64,000 nt of DNA from Lepidostoma basale (GCA_022606425.2 JAHDVF020001355.1:248001-312000); one strand, 5' to 3'; positions 10,175 through 19,831 are shown, numbered from the stretch's first letter. A program made the numbers and translations. Notes: a model not told the origin generated them from the sequence alone.

Positions 10175-10440
10175 CGAGAAAGCTCAAGCTCCAAGTATTC
10201 ATCAGTAGCGTTAAAAGCGTACTGCTGTACGGATGTGAGACTTGGAAGTCTACCGCGGACGTTATTGGTAAACTCCAGGTGTTTATAAATAGGTGCCTTT
10301 GCTCAATATTCAAAATCTGTTGGCCCCAAACAGTATCAAATGCCGTTCTCTGGACCATGGCAGGCGAAAAACCAAGGTTCCTTGAGGCCCTATGCACCAC
10401 GGAGGTGTGACAGGACAAAAAGAAGAAGAATAAGTCAAAT
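10175..10440 (+). mobile_element. RT C-terminal fragment of a non-LTR retrotransposon
   Basis: The plus strand reads ISSVKSVLLYGCETWKSTAD, then GKLQVFINRCLCSIFKIWWP and TVSNAVLWTMAG, ending near AAGAAGAAG. YGCETW and NRCL..I..I.WP are conserved just downstream of the RT palm in many insect LINEs. It is the only member of this family in the window and lies in integrin intron 6. Confidence 0.75.
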
Positions 10441-10584
10441 ATTACATATTATCCTTAAAAGTACCAATTAAAGCGGGGAAAAACATAAGAATAAAATACT
10501 ATAAATATATTTGCCTGAATACAAATAATTGATTAATGTACAGTTGAAGTTATAATATTATTCGGGATGGGGATAAACTTAAAT

Positions 10585-10745
10585 ATCCTTTCTACATTGA
10601 ATCTCCCCTGGGCATGAGACCCAAGCTTCATTAGATCATGAAGTTTTAGTCCAAGCGAAACTAGTTGGTATCAATTATAATAACCATATCGTGGTTAAAT
10701 ACAAAGTGTTTCATTATTTTATAATATATCTATAAGTTTATACAT
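10585..10745. repeat. fold-back half element FB2
   Basis: Contains two opposed decayed cores (AAGCTTCATTAGATCATGAAG) and the right arm AAGCGAAACTAGTTGGTATC, then AATTATAATAACC and CGTGGTTAAATACAAAGTG. The GAAAC, TA, GTT, GG block is intact; the CTGATGA box is damaged. Confidence 0.6.
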
Positions 10746-11560
10746 ATTTGTGTATAAAACTTAACAAGATGGAACCTAGACACAAAATTTCATTTTCAGT
10801 TCGTCAAATTGTTTAGTGATCGTGAATTCCATAACAGTTATAAGTCTCGTTTGAGTGTTGATTAAAAAAATTTGTCACGTTGTTTATAATATGGCAAAAA
10901 AAATATTTTTTTATATTATCATTTGTTTTGACTATTCACCTACCCATACAAATGCAATGAGCTTCCGAAATCAGTCTTGATTATAAGATAAATGGATTAA
11001 AAATAAACATATTTTTATTGACGCAGTTAGTTATCAATTATATTAAAATATAGCAACTTTTGTAAATTATCTCCTCTAAATTATGTGTTTTTCTTCTTCT
11101 TCTATTTTCTTTGCCATTTTCCATCATCTGGGGTTGGGCAATTACATTAGAGTGTACTTAAATTCGTTTAGAATAATAACCTTATATGAACATTTATCAA
11201 TAAAAAACCATCGAAAATATTCTCATTTCATAATTTATAACTATTTGTTTAAGTAGTTATTAGTAGTATTAGTTTTATTATTACTGTATGTTACAACTTT
11301 TTACTTATTTTATTATGTAATATGCCCTTATAGCACATACGAGTATTATCATACTACAGTTTTATTTGTTTGTAAAACACAGTAAAAAAAAATTATTAGT
11401 TGCATGTGTCGAAAAAATATATTTATTAAACAATGCATTAATACTAGTCAACGCATAGTGTCGATACGACCAAACTACCATTGATATAATAACTTAACCA
11501 GATTTAAAAAGAATTCAAGTTCACGTGGACCAATGAAAGTTTTAGAAAAATAAGGATTAC
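10746..11560. other. integrin intron 6, AT-rich
   Basis: Very AT-rich sequence with TTCTTCTTCT at 11094. No repeat family, RNA gene or additional exon could be supported. Confidence 0.5.
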
Positions 11561-11688
11561 CCGAATATATCTCTCTTGTTGATGACGTTGCCGAAGGTTC
11601 TTTCCGTGTAAAGGATATTAGCGCCTCGCCAGTTGTACACCCCGGGAGATCCCAATACGAGCTGTACATTTTCCGGTTCAGCATCATC
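11561..11688 (-). CDS. integrin alpha exon 6 (blade 3)
   Basis: Codes residues 224-265 plus two bases. The acceptor TTCTTAACAG|GATGATG leads into DDAEPENVQLVLGSPGVYNW and RGANILYTERTFGNVINK. LVLGSPGVYNWRG is an almost invariant integrin alpha motif. The donor is TTCGG|GTAATC (phase 2). The longer open frame over this interval (to 11475) is a shifted, non-coding frame. The acceptor junction is repeated several times in the flanking minisatellite. Confidence 0.94.
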
Positions 11689-12048
11689 CTGTTAAGAAAA
11701 TCAGTATTTTACACTCACTTAAACAATCATTCTGTTAAGACAATCAGTATTACACACTAACTGACTAACCATCATCCTTTCAAGGCAATAAGTATTAAAT
11801 ACTAACTAACTAACCATCATCCTGTTAAGGCAATCAGCATTATACAATAACTAACTAACCATCATCCTGTTAAGGCAATCAGCATTATACAATAACTAAC
11901 TTACCATCATTTTGTTAAGAAAATCAGCATTTTACACTAACTAACTAACCATCATCAGGTTTTAAGATAATCAGAGTTATACACTTACTAACTAACTTAA
12001 CTAACAATCATCCTGATAAGACAATGAGTTTATGCACTAACTAACTAA
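11682..12048. repeat. 45-bp minisatellite copying a splice acceptor
   Basis: About eight imperfect units begin near 11682, 11727, 11770, 11815, 11860, 11905, 11950 and 12008; most are 43-45 bp, one about 58. Each carries ATCATCCTGTTAAG, a variable CAATCAG..TTATACA and CTAACTAACTAACC. On the minus strand each unit reads CTTAACAG then GATGATGG, the same as the acceptor of integrin exon 6. The right end passes into the GTTA-tailed LINE at 12056. Confidence 0.9.
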
Positions 12049-12055
12049 CCATTAC

Positions 12056-12450
12056 CCCGTCCTGCCGAAGGGATAGGAAGAAAGAATGGACCGCCACACA
12101 GTTAATTCCTGATATACTTCTATCGGTTCCTCAACATGGATACATAGTGTCATGCATACACGTCTATTGTTACGACTCCCCATATACCAACATTTAATAT
12201 TTTATTAATTTGATCATGCAACGTTTTCCTCAGTCTTCAGCTTTTTCTTTTTCTATTTACGTCGGAAACATTATCTTTTTTTTTCGTTTTTTTTTCTTCA
12301 TTCATTATTTCCTTGCGTCCAGACCATCTTACTGAGCCTTTCTTACCATACATAGATTTATCTCACATTCGTCTAAGATATATTATTTCTAGTACATTTA
12401 TTCTTATGTTATCCTTCTTTTGCCAGTTCCATGCTTCACTTCCATAAAAT
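12056..12450 (-). mobile_element. LINE family W fragment (Wb)
   Basis: Minus-strand 3' end of a non-LTR retrotransposon, reading from the reverse-transcriptase C-terminal tail to the CTAACTAAC (GTTA on the coding strand) tail next to the minisatellite. The frame is destroyed by indels. It lies in integrin intron 5. Confidence 0.75.
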
Positions 12451-12659
12451 TATAGAATTTTCAACTTATTTACAATAGATTTACGACGAAATTCGTAGAT
12501 TTTTTTTAGTTCTCGCGTTATTTACCATATTATTAAAACTTCGTTATTAAGAATATAACATTTTTTGCAGTAGAAATGAGATGTGATGAATGATTTTGTA
12601 GAATTTCAGCGAGTGATATCAGGAAATAATTGAGAGCGGAAAAAAACTATGAAATATTC

Positions 12660-12780
12660 ACTGCATTGGTTTGGACATATACTCGTATGAGCGAATTAAT
12701 CAAATTTAAAAGGTCGGTCATATTAGAAATCAGAAGAATCGACGTGTGTGTATTACTTTCTGTATGAATGCGGTGCATGG
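12660..12780 (+). mobile_element. short LINE family W fragment
   Basis: CATTGGTTTGGACATATAC, GAATTAATCAAATTTAAAAG and CAGAAGAATCGACGTGTGTG match the LRWFGHM to NRRAC part of family W. It ends about 70 bp from the donor of integrin exon 5. Confidence 0.6.
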
Positions 12781-12848
12781 ATGAAGAAATAATGGTTGAG
12801 AATGTATACATTACGATAGTGTGTATTAAAAAAAATTCTAGTGTTTAC

Positions 12849-12943
12849 CTTCCCTTGGACAAAGTAGGCAGAAATTCCAGCTTGCCCCAACCCCCAGTCA
12901 AATACAAACATACCCCAGGATGGTTCAGTGTATGTCGTGTAAT
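12849..12943 (-). CDS. integrin alpha exon 5 (blade 3)
   Basis: Codes about residues 192-223. The acceptor GTTTCCAG|ATTACACG completes an Asp codon; the text runs DYTTYTEPSWGMFVFDWG, then LGQAGISAYFVQGK. The Gln-Ala-Gly-Ile-Ser-Ala pattern before a donor (AAG|GTAAAC, phase 0) is typical of the integrin alpha FG-GAP 3 region. Confidence 0.92.
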
Positions 12944-13125
12944 CTGGAAACGATTTAAAGCAAAAACAAAGACATTATTAAACAAATGTTGAAGACAGTA
13001 AAAAAACATAACTCCTTTGGAACTAGAGTTGGATGGATATTTATCAATCTGATGATAATCGAATGATTTTATCGAAATCTCCTAATGGAAGTCAATTTTA
13101 AATAATAATTAAATAAAACTGTTGA

Positions 13126-13560
13126 ACAATTAATACGAATGAAAACGTCAATTTTCTAGAAGTTTTATTCGAAGGCATTATCATTTTTTTTTTTTGACAA
13201 CAACATTTGAAACATTTGGTAATGCCTTAGAAGAGCGAAATATCTCATTCCCATAAAATATAATAAAACTGACGTTTTCATTCGTATTAAATTATAAATA
13301 AAACACTTGTTTTTTACCACTTGAGTATTATATTTTAAACGACTAGTTTCGGAAGCTACAGATGCTTCCATCTACAGGTTTCAATTTTATATTGAAAAGT
13401 AGATGGAAGCTTCTGTAGCTTCCGAAACTAGTCGTTTAAAATATAATACTCAAGTGGTAAAAAACAAGTGTTTTATTTATAATTTAATCATGTCCTACCA
13501 CAAAGTGAATGCCAAAACAATAAATTCATTCGTATTAATTATTTAATATGGAGTTTTACA
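13126..13560. repeat. fold-back FB3 carrying an FB6 insertion
   Basis: FB3 arms: ATTAATACGAATGAAAACG, CTAGAAGTTTTATT and GGCATTATC on the left; GGTAATGCCTTAGAAGAGCG and AAAATATAATAAAACTGACG on the right, then the FB3 tail at 13538-13610 (TTAATATGGAGTTTTACATA). The FB6 element at 13290-13524 interrupts the tail. Confidence 0.8.
13290..13524. repeat. fold-back element FB6 with 13-bp target duplication
   Basis: A 235-bp insert with about 85-bp arms (13291-13375 against 13399-13487, one mismatch in the compared part). It is bounded by TTCATTCGTATTA at 13277-13289 and 13525-13537. Each arm has a hairpin GGAAGC-7nt-GCTTCC followed by GAAAC, TA, GTC, so it belongs to the hammerhead-like group; the first box reads CTGTAGA. 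Confidence 0.85.
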
Positions 13561-13589
13561 TAATTGTTCAAGAAACAATTTATAAATCT

Positions 13590-13790
13590 ATTGAATGTTT
13601 TTTTTTTTTTAACTATGTACTTTCACTTTTGTCTTTATTTCAACAGCGACCGGTTTCGCCAGGCTCGCTGGCATCTAAAGACTAGGTATAGGCTACTCGA
13701 AACAATGACGAAAGTAGGAATAATTAAAAAAACATAGTTTTAATTAATTATTATTTAATCTGATAATGCTTTCAGCGCCATATCTTAAGA
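13590..13790. repeat. fold-back element FB5
   Basis: TAACTATGTACTTTCACTTT, GCGACCGGTTTCGCCAGG, CTCGCTGGCATC and the inverted right arm. On the minus strand: GATGCCAGCGAGCCTGGC, GAAAC, CG, GTC, GCTG. The same family recurs at 33540-33850 and 53910-54110. Confidence 0.7.
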
Positions 13791-13944
13791 TTTCGTTTTA
13801 AATTGTTGTATTATAAATTAAATAATTGATAAAGTTTTGATTTCCTTAGAAGAATACATTGAATAATACAGTATCAATAAAAATATTGTAATTAGAATCT
13901 GAGAAAATTTCACGTACTACAATATCTATCAATTATTTCTTAAA

Positions 13945-14147
13945 CAATGATGTAGCTTGCTAACTAACAAACCATCACGCCGTCTTCCCGAAGAGGTAGG
14001 CAAGAAAATGGACCACCATACTGTTATTTTACGATATATTCATACATCGTGTTATGCACGCACCTCGATTTCTCCGACTCCTCACTATGGCAGTCCATCC
14101 TCTCTGCCTTCCTCTTCGGGGAAACAGCGTAATGGTTAGTTAGTTAG
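13945..14147. mobile_element. LINE family W head-to-head inverted pair
   Basis: The left part (13945-14085, minus) starts CTAACTAACAAACCATCACG and runs inwards to CTCCGACTCCTCAC; the right part (14086-14147, plus) runs TATGGCAGTCCATCCTC to GTTAGTTAGTTAG. Both tails point outwards, giving a palindrome-like unit rather than a normal single-tailed LINE insertion. Confidence 0.8.
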
Positions 14148-14208
14148 TTTTAAAATTTACACCAATTTCCAAAGATATATGAATTGGAAGGAATCACCGA
14201 TCACGTAC

Positions 14209-14344
14209 CTTTATTCAGGAGAGGAATCAATTTCTCAGCATCAGCAGCAAGGAGATTGGTATTGCTGGCTTGAGTAGTGTAACACGCCCCCGGCATGAGC
14301 CAGTCCTTCCTCTTAAACTTGTCAATCCATCGTGGAGCACACAC
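14209..14344 (-). CDS. integrin alpha exon 4 (blade 2)
   Basis: Codes residues 147-191 plus one base. The acceptor GTGGACAG|GTGTGTGC gives VCAPRWIDKFKRKDWLMPG, and CYTTQASN follows; the Cys-Ala-Pro-Arg-Trp motif is strongly conserved in integrin alpha chains. The donor is AAAG|GTACGTG (phase 1). A LINE family W inverted pair (13945-14147) sits just inside the downstream intron. Confidence 0.93.
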
Positions 14345-14479
14345 CTGTCCACAAGGAAAAAACGTAATGCTTAAGGTGCAAATAACAATATTTTTAAAAA
14401 ATGAAAATAAATAAAAATCTCAAATGATTATTTTTAAATAAATGTTTAATATACATATCTTCCCGCAGTGGTTGGAGAC

Positions 14480-14600
14480 AAGCTGATGAAGATAATATAT
14501 ATTTAGTTAAATTCCACTTATGGTTATTCACATGACAGAGCGATGCTGAAACCGGTCGAAGCCATAACCCATAGTGAAATTTAAATAAATATATATATTT
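14480..14600. repeat. fold-back remnant FB9
   Basis: Contains GACAGAGCGATGCTGAAACC and GGTCGAAGCCATAACC, then TAGTGAAATTTAAATAAATA. The GAAAC, CG, GTC block matches the hammerhead-like families, but no intact first box is adjacent. Confidence 0.4.
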
Positions 14601-14689
14601 TGTTTAATATACTCGTACATATATTTTATTTCGGTGTTTTTAATTAACTTCTACCATGAAACCGCAAATAAATATTTTTTTAAATGATA

Positions 14690-15080
14690 ATATCTAAATA
14701 GTCCATTGTTTTGGCCAAAACACTATGATACCTTAACATTTAAAACTGTTAAATTAAATAGTTTTGTTTTTGTATCACAATTGTATTTTATTTTACGTGA
14801 CAGCTGTTTCATCAACCTATGTTGACATCATTAGGTGTTACAATAATATATCAAAAGTCAAATTTTCTACCTAACTTACTCAATTTCAGCAAGAACTTGA
14901 AAATTATATCAAAGAAATTATTCAAATTAACATAGGAACAAATACACATAAAGATTCGAAAAATCACGAAAATTTGACATTTGATATATTATTGTAACAT
15001 CTGATGATGTCAGCATAGGTTGATGATAAAATAAAATACAATTGTGATACAAATACGAAGTTATAATATTTAATTTAACA
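14690..15080. repeat. fold-back element FB4
   Basis: Outer arms AATAGTCCATTGTTTTGGC and TTTTGTATCACAATTGTATT with two opposed cores. Minus strand near 14800-14842: CTAATGA, T, GTCAA-catagg-TTGAT, GAAAC, AGCTGTC. Plus strand at 15002: CTGATGA, T, GTCAG-cataggTTGAT, then a deletion removes GAAAC. Confidence 0.75.
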
Positions 15081-15257
15081 ATTGATAATATCTACTATCA
15101 TTTTTCTTCCTTTCAACCTTTATGTATGAAAATGAAGCTTGAGCTGGTAAAGAAGGGCAAAAGAAAGATAAAATGTGTGCGAAAAGGATTTATGATAGAT
15201 TATTGCATTGCGTCACAAGTAAAATTTAAAAGAATTGTATATTATTCTTGCATTTAC

Positions 15258-15349
15258 CACTATTTTGTCTGCAGTAGGGTGCACTGCCATTGATGCACCT
15301 AACCAACTTCCTTCCTTTTTCTCTGAATACTCTGAGGTTTTTTGATCTC
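15258..15349 (-). CDS. integrin alpha exon 3
   Basis: Codes about residues 116-146. The acceptor is TTTTTTACAG|GAGATC and the donor GTG|GTAAAT (phase 0). The text ends in SWLGASMAVHPTADKIV; the WLGASM...KIVVCA pattern across the next junction is the family signature at the start of blade 2. An interstitial insert (DQKTSEYSEKKEG) precedes it. Confidence 0.92.
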
Positions 15350-15695
15350 CTGTAAAAAAAACATAGTTTTTAATGTTTGAAAACAGGACAAGCTAATTAT
15401 TTTTATTTTTTAAATTCATTTCTATTGTAAAAACCCGATTGGGTTTTAAAAGTACAATGATATTTGAATTTTACATGTCAGTATATGATTTTTGAGGTTT
15501 ATTTTATTTTTTGTGTGGATTATAAACAACGTTATTTTCAATTTAAAAAGTGTATTACTACAAATTTCTCCTGCACAGAGATAAAGGGATAATGTCATCT
15601 GCATTACGATATAAGCAAAAATCCCGCCGAAATTGGCCTAGCCTCAGACAGGACTATAATGTTTCAAGAGAAAGATAGAAGACGAAAAGTTTTAC

Positions 15696-15811
15696 CTGCT
15701 CTTTCAAGCATCACAGGATTACATATTCCTGTTATACCACATCGGTATACGCTTCCCGTCTCTGAGGCACTGGGTGAAGGTAATTTCCCTCTTGGAGCAC
15801 CCACTTGTAAC
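15696..15811 (-). CDS. integrin alpha exon 2 (propeller blade 1)
   Basis: Codes residues 77-115 and one base of the next codon. The acceptor TTTTTTTTTAG|GTTACAAG completes Trp77, giving W-LQVGAPRGKLPSPS, the classic end of integrin blade 1. It continues with a GSVYRCGITGICNPVML segment whose two cysteines are expected to form the conserved disulfide. The donor is GCAG|GTAAAA (phase 1). Confidence 0.93.
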
Positions 15812-15977
15812 CTAAAAAAAAAACAAATCACATTTTTTTATCAACTGAGGAATCAAATTAATTTGTACAACTAGTATTGTTCTGTTGTTATATACTTATT
15901 TATAGCAGTCGACACCCCTTTATTTATGTCACCATATCATTACAACATAATGTAAGATCTCTTGTGGAAACAAGAGA

Positions 15978-16480
15978 TCTTACAACAACAACAAAAACAA
16001 AACCTTCACAGCGTTTCACCGCAGGGATAGGCAGAGAGAATGGACCGCCACACTACTCTCTTCTGACATACCTCTCTAGATTCCTCCACTTTCGTACAGC
16101 GAGTCATACTCGCAAATCGATTCTTCCGGCTTCTGACATGACCAACATGACATGACCAACCTTTAAAATTTGATTTATTTGGTCATGCCATGTTTTCCCC
16201 GGTCTACCTCGACTCCGCACTCCATTTACATCGTTAACGTATACTTTTTTAACCATTTTTTTTTTCACCCATGCGCTCCATATGTCCGAACCAACGAAGC
16301 GATCCTTTCATAATTTTGTTCATAATGCCTTCTTTCGCTCTACATTCCTTTCTAATATCAGCATTTGAGATTCTGTCGTACATCGTTCTACCACACATAC
16401 GTCTTAGGGACCTCATCTCTACCGAATTTTTTCTGCTCTCATCTTTCTTCTGCCAGTTCCATGCTTCGCTTGTAGGAAGG
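15978..16480 (-). mobile_element. LINE family W fragment (Wa)
   Basis: Begins with ACAACAACAAAAACAAAACC (tail complement) and the CCGCAGGGATAGGCAGAG signature, and runs to the YGSEAWNWQK region near 16470. It holds the minus-strand equivalents of GRPRKTWHDQ, FGHMERM and MCGRTMYDRIS with frameshifts. Lies in integrin intron 1. Confidence 0.85.
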
Positions 16481-16779
16481 GTAAGGAAACATAAGGGTTG
16501 TATGGAAGCGAAGCATCTTAAGTGTACAGTTATTACTTTCTGTTTCCATGAAATTTAGAAGGATCTATCCAAATAAATAATAAAGATCTATAGAAGGATC
16601 GATCCATAGGAATGAGCAGTTCCATGCTTCGTTTTTCCTCCTAAGAGTCGCCCATAGTCAAAATAATAAAGCGCAATAGTCAACGGTCTCGGTGCTCGGC
16701 CATCTAGCTATTTAAACTAGTGGCGAAATTTCTAATATATAAGCAAAGTTTAAAAGTTAAAAGGCTTTTTTCTAGAAAT

Positions 16780-17285
16780 TGGCTGGCTATTGCGCTTTCT
16801 TACTTTGAATATTGTTATCACTAAAGCGCTTGACCTGAACATTGAAATAAAATATAGAATTGAAGTTCCACGAGCTGCATTTAATAAAATGAGAACATTA
16901 TTTTGCAACGATAATCTTAACTTGAAACTCCGACAAAGAATGATTAAATGTTATATAATGTATGTTCTACTATATGGCTGCGATGCCTGGACTCTGAAAG
17001 TGAATGTAATGAACCGGTTGGAAGCGTTCGAGATATGGATATACCGCAAAATGCTTCGTATACCGTGGACCATAGGGTCAGTAATGCAGACGTAATGCAA
17101 AGAGCCAGAGGCAATAGAGAGCTGTTGTCGAGTGTGAAAATTAGAAAGGTCTCTAATTTGGGTCATGTGCTAAGGGGAAAAAATACCACCTCCTTCGCCT
17201 GATATTAATGAGTGAAGTGGAGGGACATCGGGGTGTTGGTAGAAGGCAGCTGTCCTGGCTGTGGATAGCATCGGATAGCGGAAAA
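16780..17285 (+). mobile_element. LINE family Q fragment
   Basis: Open stretch with EVPRAAFNKMRTLFCNDNLN, RMIKCYIMYVLLYGCDAWTL, NRLEAFEIWIYRKMLRIPW, then a frameshift into NADVMQRARGNRELLSSVKI and GVGRRQLSWLW. This is the RT thumb and C-terminal tail of a non-LTR retrotransposon with at least two frame breaks. Confidence 0.85.
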
Positions 17286-17289
17286 ATAT

Positions 17290-17910
17290 ATATATATAAT
17301 AAAATATCTAATGATGAAATAAGAAAAGAATGCAAAGCGGATGAATGCGTCCTAGATAAAATTAAGAAAGGGTCACTTAGATGGTTTAGACATATGGAAT
17401 GAATAGACAAAGGAATGATGGTTAAAAATATATATAAAAGTAGTGTAAATGGAAAAAAAATCGAGAAAGGACAAAGAAGACATAGTAAGACAAAATTAAT
17501 TTTTATATGAAGCATTTAATTGTGGTGTGACATTTTTAAATAAAATAATAAAACACTTTTAGTATTTGTATCTAAACCACATTATTTGGTAACACCAACC
17601 GGTTTCGCTCCCATCCGAGAATCGTCAAGGTGTTTACTCTCTCAAACTGACGAAGCTCTGGCGGGAGCAAAACCGGTTGTTGTTACCAAATAATGTGGTT
17701 TAGATACAAATACTAAAAGTGTATTATTATTTTGCCAAATTAATTGATTACTGAAAGGCGGCCACGTTCGAAGAAGGAAAAATCTACGAGCATGAATGTC
17801 ACGATGTGTGAATGTAGAAAAAATGCAAGAGTTATGTCAGGATATAACAATGTGGCGGTCCATCCTGTCTGCCTACCTCTCCGGGGAAACAGCCTGATTA
17901 GTTATTTTAA
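17290..17910 (+). mobile_element. LINE family W fragment split by FB1
   Basis: The first part, 17290-17504 (ISNDEIRKECKADECVLDKI, KGSLRWFRHME), and the second, 17735-17910 (matching NRRACMTRC...SAYPSGETA), belong to one LINE tail. The 17505-17735 fold-back element separates them. Confidence 0.75.
17505..17735. repeat. fold-back element FB1 inserted in a LINE
   Basis: Arms AGTATTTGTATCTAAACCAC and ATTATTTGGTAACACCAACC on the left are inverted on the right. AAATTAAT borders both sides (near 17497 and 17735). Plus-strand core: CTGACGA (17647-17653), A, GCTCT-ggcg-GGAGC, AAAAC, CG, GTT. The minus-strand core has CTTGACGA and GAAACCGGTTGGTG. Confidence 0.8.
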
Positions 17911-18169
17911 CTTCTGCTGTCGTAAAAGTAATAACTGGGCTATGTAGATGTTGATAATATATTACGATGAGAGTTATTTAACTGCTAAAATGAATGAGCG
18001 CAATGTCAAACCGATTCCAAAATCGGAAGTAAAAAGGTAATTTGGACGTCCGCCAAAACAGAATATCGAGTGCAGCTAGGTACAAGAAAGTAACGGGCGA
18101 AACAAGGTTACTGAACTGGAGTGATTATTGTGATGATAACTTTATTTATAAAACACACAAGAATGAATA

Positions 18170-18290
18170 TAACTAACTAACCATCAAGCCGTCTCCCCGA
18201 TGGGATATGCAGAAAGAATGAACCGTTGCACTGTTTTTCCTGACAAATTTCGCTATCTCGCTTCCAAAATTTCACAAATCGTGTAATGCA
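18170..18290 (-). mobile_element. short LINE family W fragment (Wb)
   Basis: ATAACTAACTAACCATCAAG and CCGTCTCCCCGATGGGATA, then CAGAAAGAATGAACC, to TCACAAATCGTGTAATGC. It is the 3' terminal piece only. Confidence 0.75.
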
Positions 18291-18334
18291 TCGGTTTCAG
18301 ATAGCATAAAGCTACCGAAACCAGTCAAAACTAT

Positions 18335-18490
18335 AACAAAAAAAATTAAAAACTTGCAAACATTTACGATTTAATTGATACGAATGAAGACATATTTTTC
18401 CATAAGTTTTATTATATATTATGGGAATGACATGTTTCCCTTTGCAAATGCATTATCAAATGATATTGCCATGACGTAGGCAATATCAAA
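18335..18490. repeat. fold-back FB3, partial copy
   Basis: AATTGATACGAATGAAGACA, AAGTTTTATTATATATTATG and GGGAATGACATGTTTCCC, followed by two inverted CAAATG.CATTTG blocks. It is truncated by the adjoining family H LINE. Confidence 0.6.
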
Positions 18491-18870
18491 TGACATTTGA
18501 CCGAAACATATCATACCCATTATCTTCGACAAAGGGGCCATAGATTGTTTTATCTCCCACGATGCAGAACCAACCTGCCAATGGTTATGCCGGTAGGTAG
18601 AGAAATATCTTTGCTCAATCGTATCACCTCGGAGTTTGACATATTTTGTGATAGTTTGTCTCATCTGAGGGAAGTATTATCTTTATTATAATTGTTTGGT
18701 ATATTTATTTTATTAATTTGTCATGCATCTTATGTTTCTCGTTCTTTTTATTAATCTATTATGTATTACTTATTATTGTGTATCTCTAACTTGTTTCTTT
18801 AGTGTATTGGAAAAAAAATCTGTAATGCTTTTAGATATGTTTAAAATAAATAAATGAAATGAAAAAATAA
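18490..18870 (+). mobile_element. LINE family H 3' end
   Basis: The C-terminus reads RGHRLFYLPRCRTNLPMVMP, VGREISLLNRITSEFDIFCD and a stop near 18689, followed by an AT-rich 3' UTR ending AAAATAAATAAATGAAATG. The coding end matches 60930-61210 (plus) and 44645-45020 (minus). Confidence 0.75.
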
Positions 18871-19107
18871 ATGGAATACCCATAATATATAATTAATCTT
18901 CAAAAATAAAGTACGTTTTTAATTGTATTGGTTATTTAATATGAAGCTTTACAATTGATTAATAAATAATAATAATATTTTCTTTATTTATTTAAGAAAA
19001 GGTCAGTTATTCCAGTAGCTAGTCGGTTATTCATTCATTTATGTCATTTCAAAAAACTAATAACAGTGTTAGCCTATATATAATATAATCTAATAAATCA
19101 AACTGAT

Positions 19108-19516
19108 GAAATATACAAACAAACAAAAACAAAACCATCACGCCGTTTCCCCGCAGGGGTAGGCAGAGAGAATGGACCGCCACACTACTCTATCCTGGCA
19201 CACCTCTCTAGCTTCCTCCACATTCATACATCGAGTCATACACGCACGTCGATTCTTCGGCTTCTGACATGACCAACTTTTTAATATTTGATTAATTTGG
19301 TCATGCCATGTTTTCCTCGGTCTACCTCGACTCCTTACTCCATTTACATTGTTAACGTATACTTTTAACCATTCTTTCTTCACCCATGCGCTCCATATGT
19401 CCGAACCAACGAAGCGAACCTTTCATAATTTTGTTCATAATACCTTCTTTCGCTCTACACTCTTTCCTAATATCAGCATTTGAGATTCTGTCGTACATCG
19501 TTCTACCGCACATACT
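19108..19516 (-). mobile_element. LINE family W fragment (Wa)
   Basis: Tail complement AAACAAACAAAAACAAAACC followed by CATCACGCCGTTTCCCCGC. The open frame splits into two overlapping pieces (MKKEWLKVYVNNVNGVRSRG and CGRTMYDRISNADIRKECRA), so one frameshift is present near 19370. It ends 90 bp from the 3' edge of integrin exon 1, in intron 1. Confidence 0.88.
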
Positions 19517-19601
19517 GATGATGAAATACATACATAATGATGAAATATACAACAACAAAAATTAAATATGTATATATATTGGTATATAGAATATTAGTTA
19601 C

Positions 19602-19831
19602 CAAGTATAACTATTCCTGGAATACAACAGGACTGAGTATCCGAAATATGAAGGTCTATTTTTAGGATTTGGCTCCTGTGGGTCTTCGTATACCAATGGG
19701 GCCCTGTTGTCCAAAAGCATTTGGGCCCCCGACAGACCCCATAAAGCCATGTGCACTAGGGTGGGTCCATTGCCTATAAACTGGCCCCCACATACACCCA
19801 CAAAAGTCATATACACAAGACACAACCACAT
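19602..19831 (-). CDS. integrin alpha exon 1 (N-terminus, signal region)
   Basis: Codes residues 1-76 and two bases of Trp77. It opens with a hydrophobic stretch (MWLCLVYMTFVGVCGG) that can act as a signal peptide, then reaches the mature N-terminus with APLVYEDP at 44-51 and SYFGYSVLLYS, typical of the first propeller strand. The donor reads TTG|GTAACT (phase 2). ATG at 19831 was chosen because the hydrophobic leader follows it directly; Met28 is a weaker alternative. A possible acceptor, TTTTTAG, lies just upstream of the ATG (about 19836-19842), so a 5' UTR intron and an upstream noncoding exon are likely. Confidence 0.85.

Larger units (their letters stand above)
1739..19831 (-). other. 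integrin alpha subunit gene, 5' part
   Basis: Integrin alpha subunits pair with a beta subunit in the plasma membrane and bind extracellular matrix through a seven-bladed beta-propeller. Eleven exons (19831 down to 3628) join with matching phases 2,1,0,1,0,2,0,0,1,1 into 547 codons. Visible marks are FG-GAP repeats ([57 protein letters not shown]) and three DxDxDG-type Ca2+ sites in blades 5 to 7. A twelfth exon lies at 1739-1847. Membrane-proximal domains, transmembrane segment and tail are missing, so the gene continues beyond the left edge. Introns are filled with mobile-element fragments. No I domain is seen, which fits arthropod alpha-PS integrins, but the subtype (PS1, PS2 or PS3) cannot be assigned. 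Confidence 0.95.

Noticed and set aside
11475..11687. Open frame overlapping integrin exon 6, starting MMLNRKMYSS
   Set aside because: The true exon frame (VQLVLGSPGVYNWRG) is different; this frame is a shadow.
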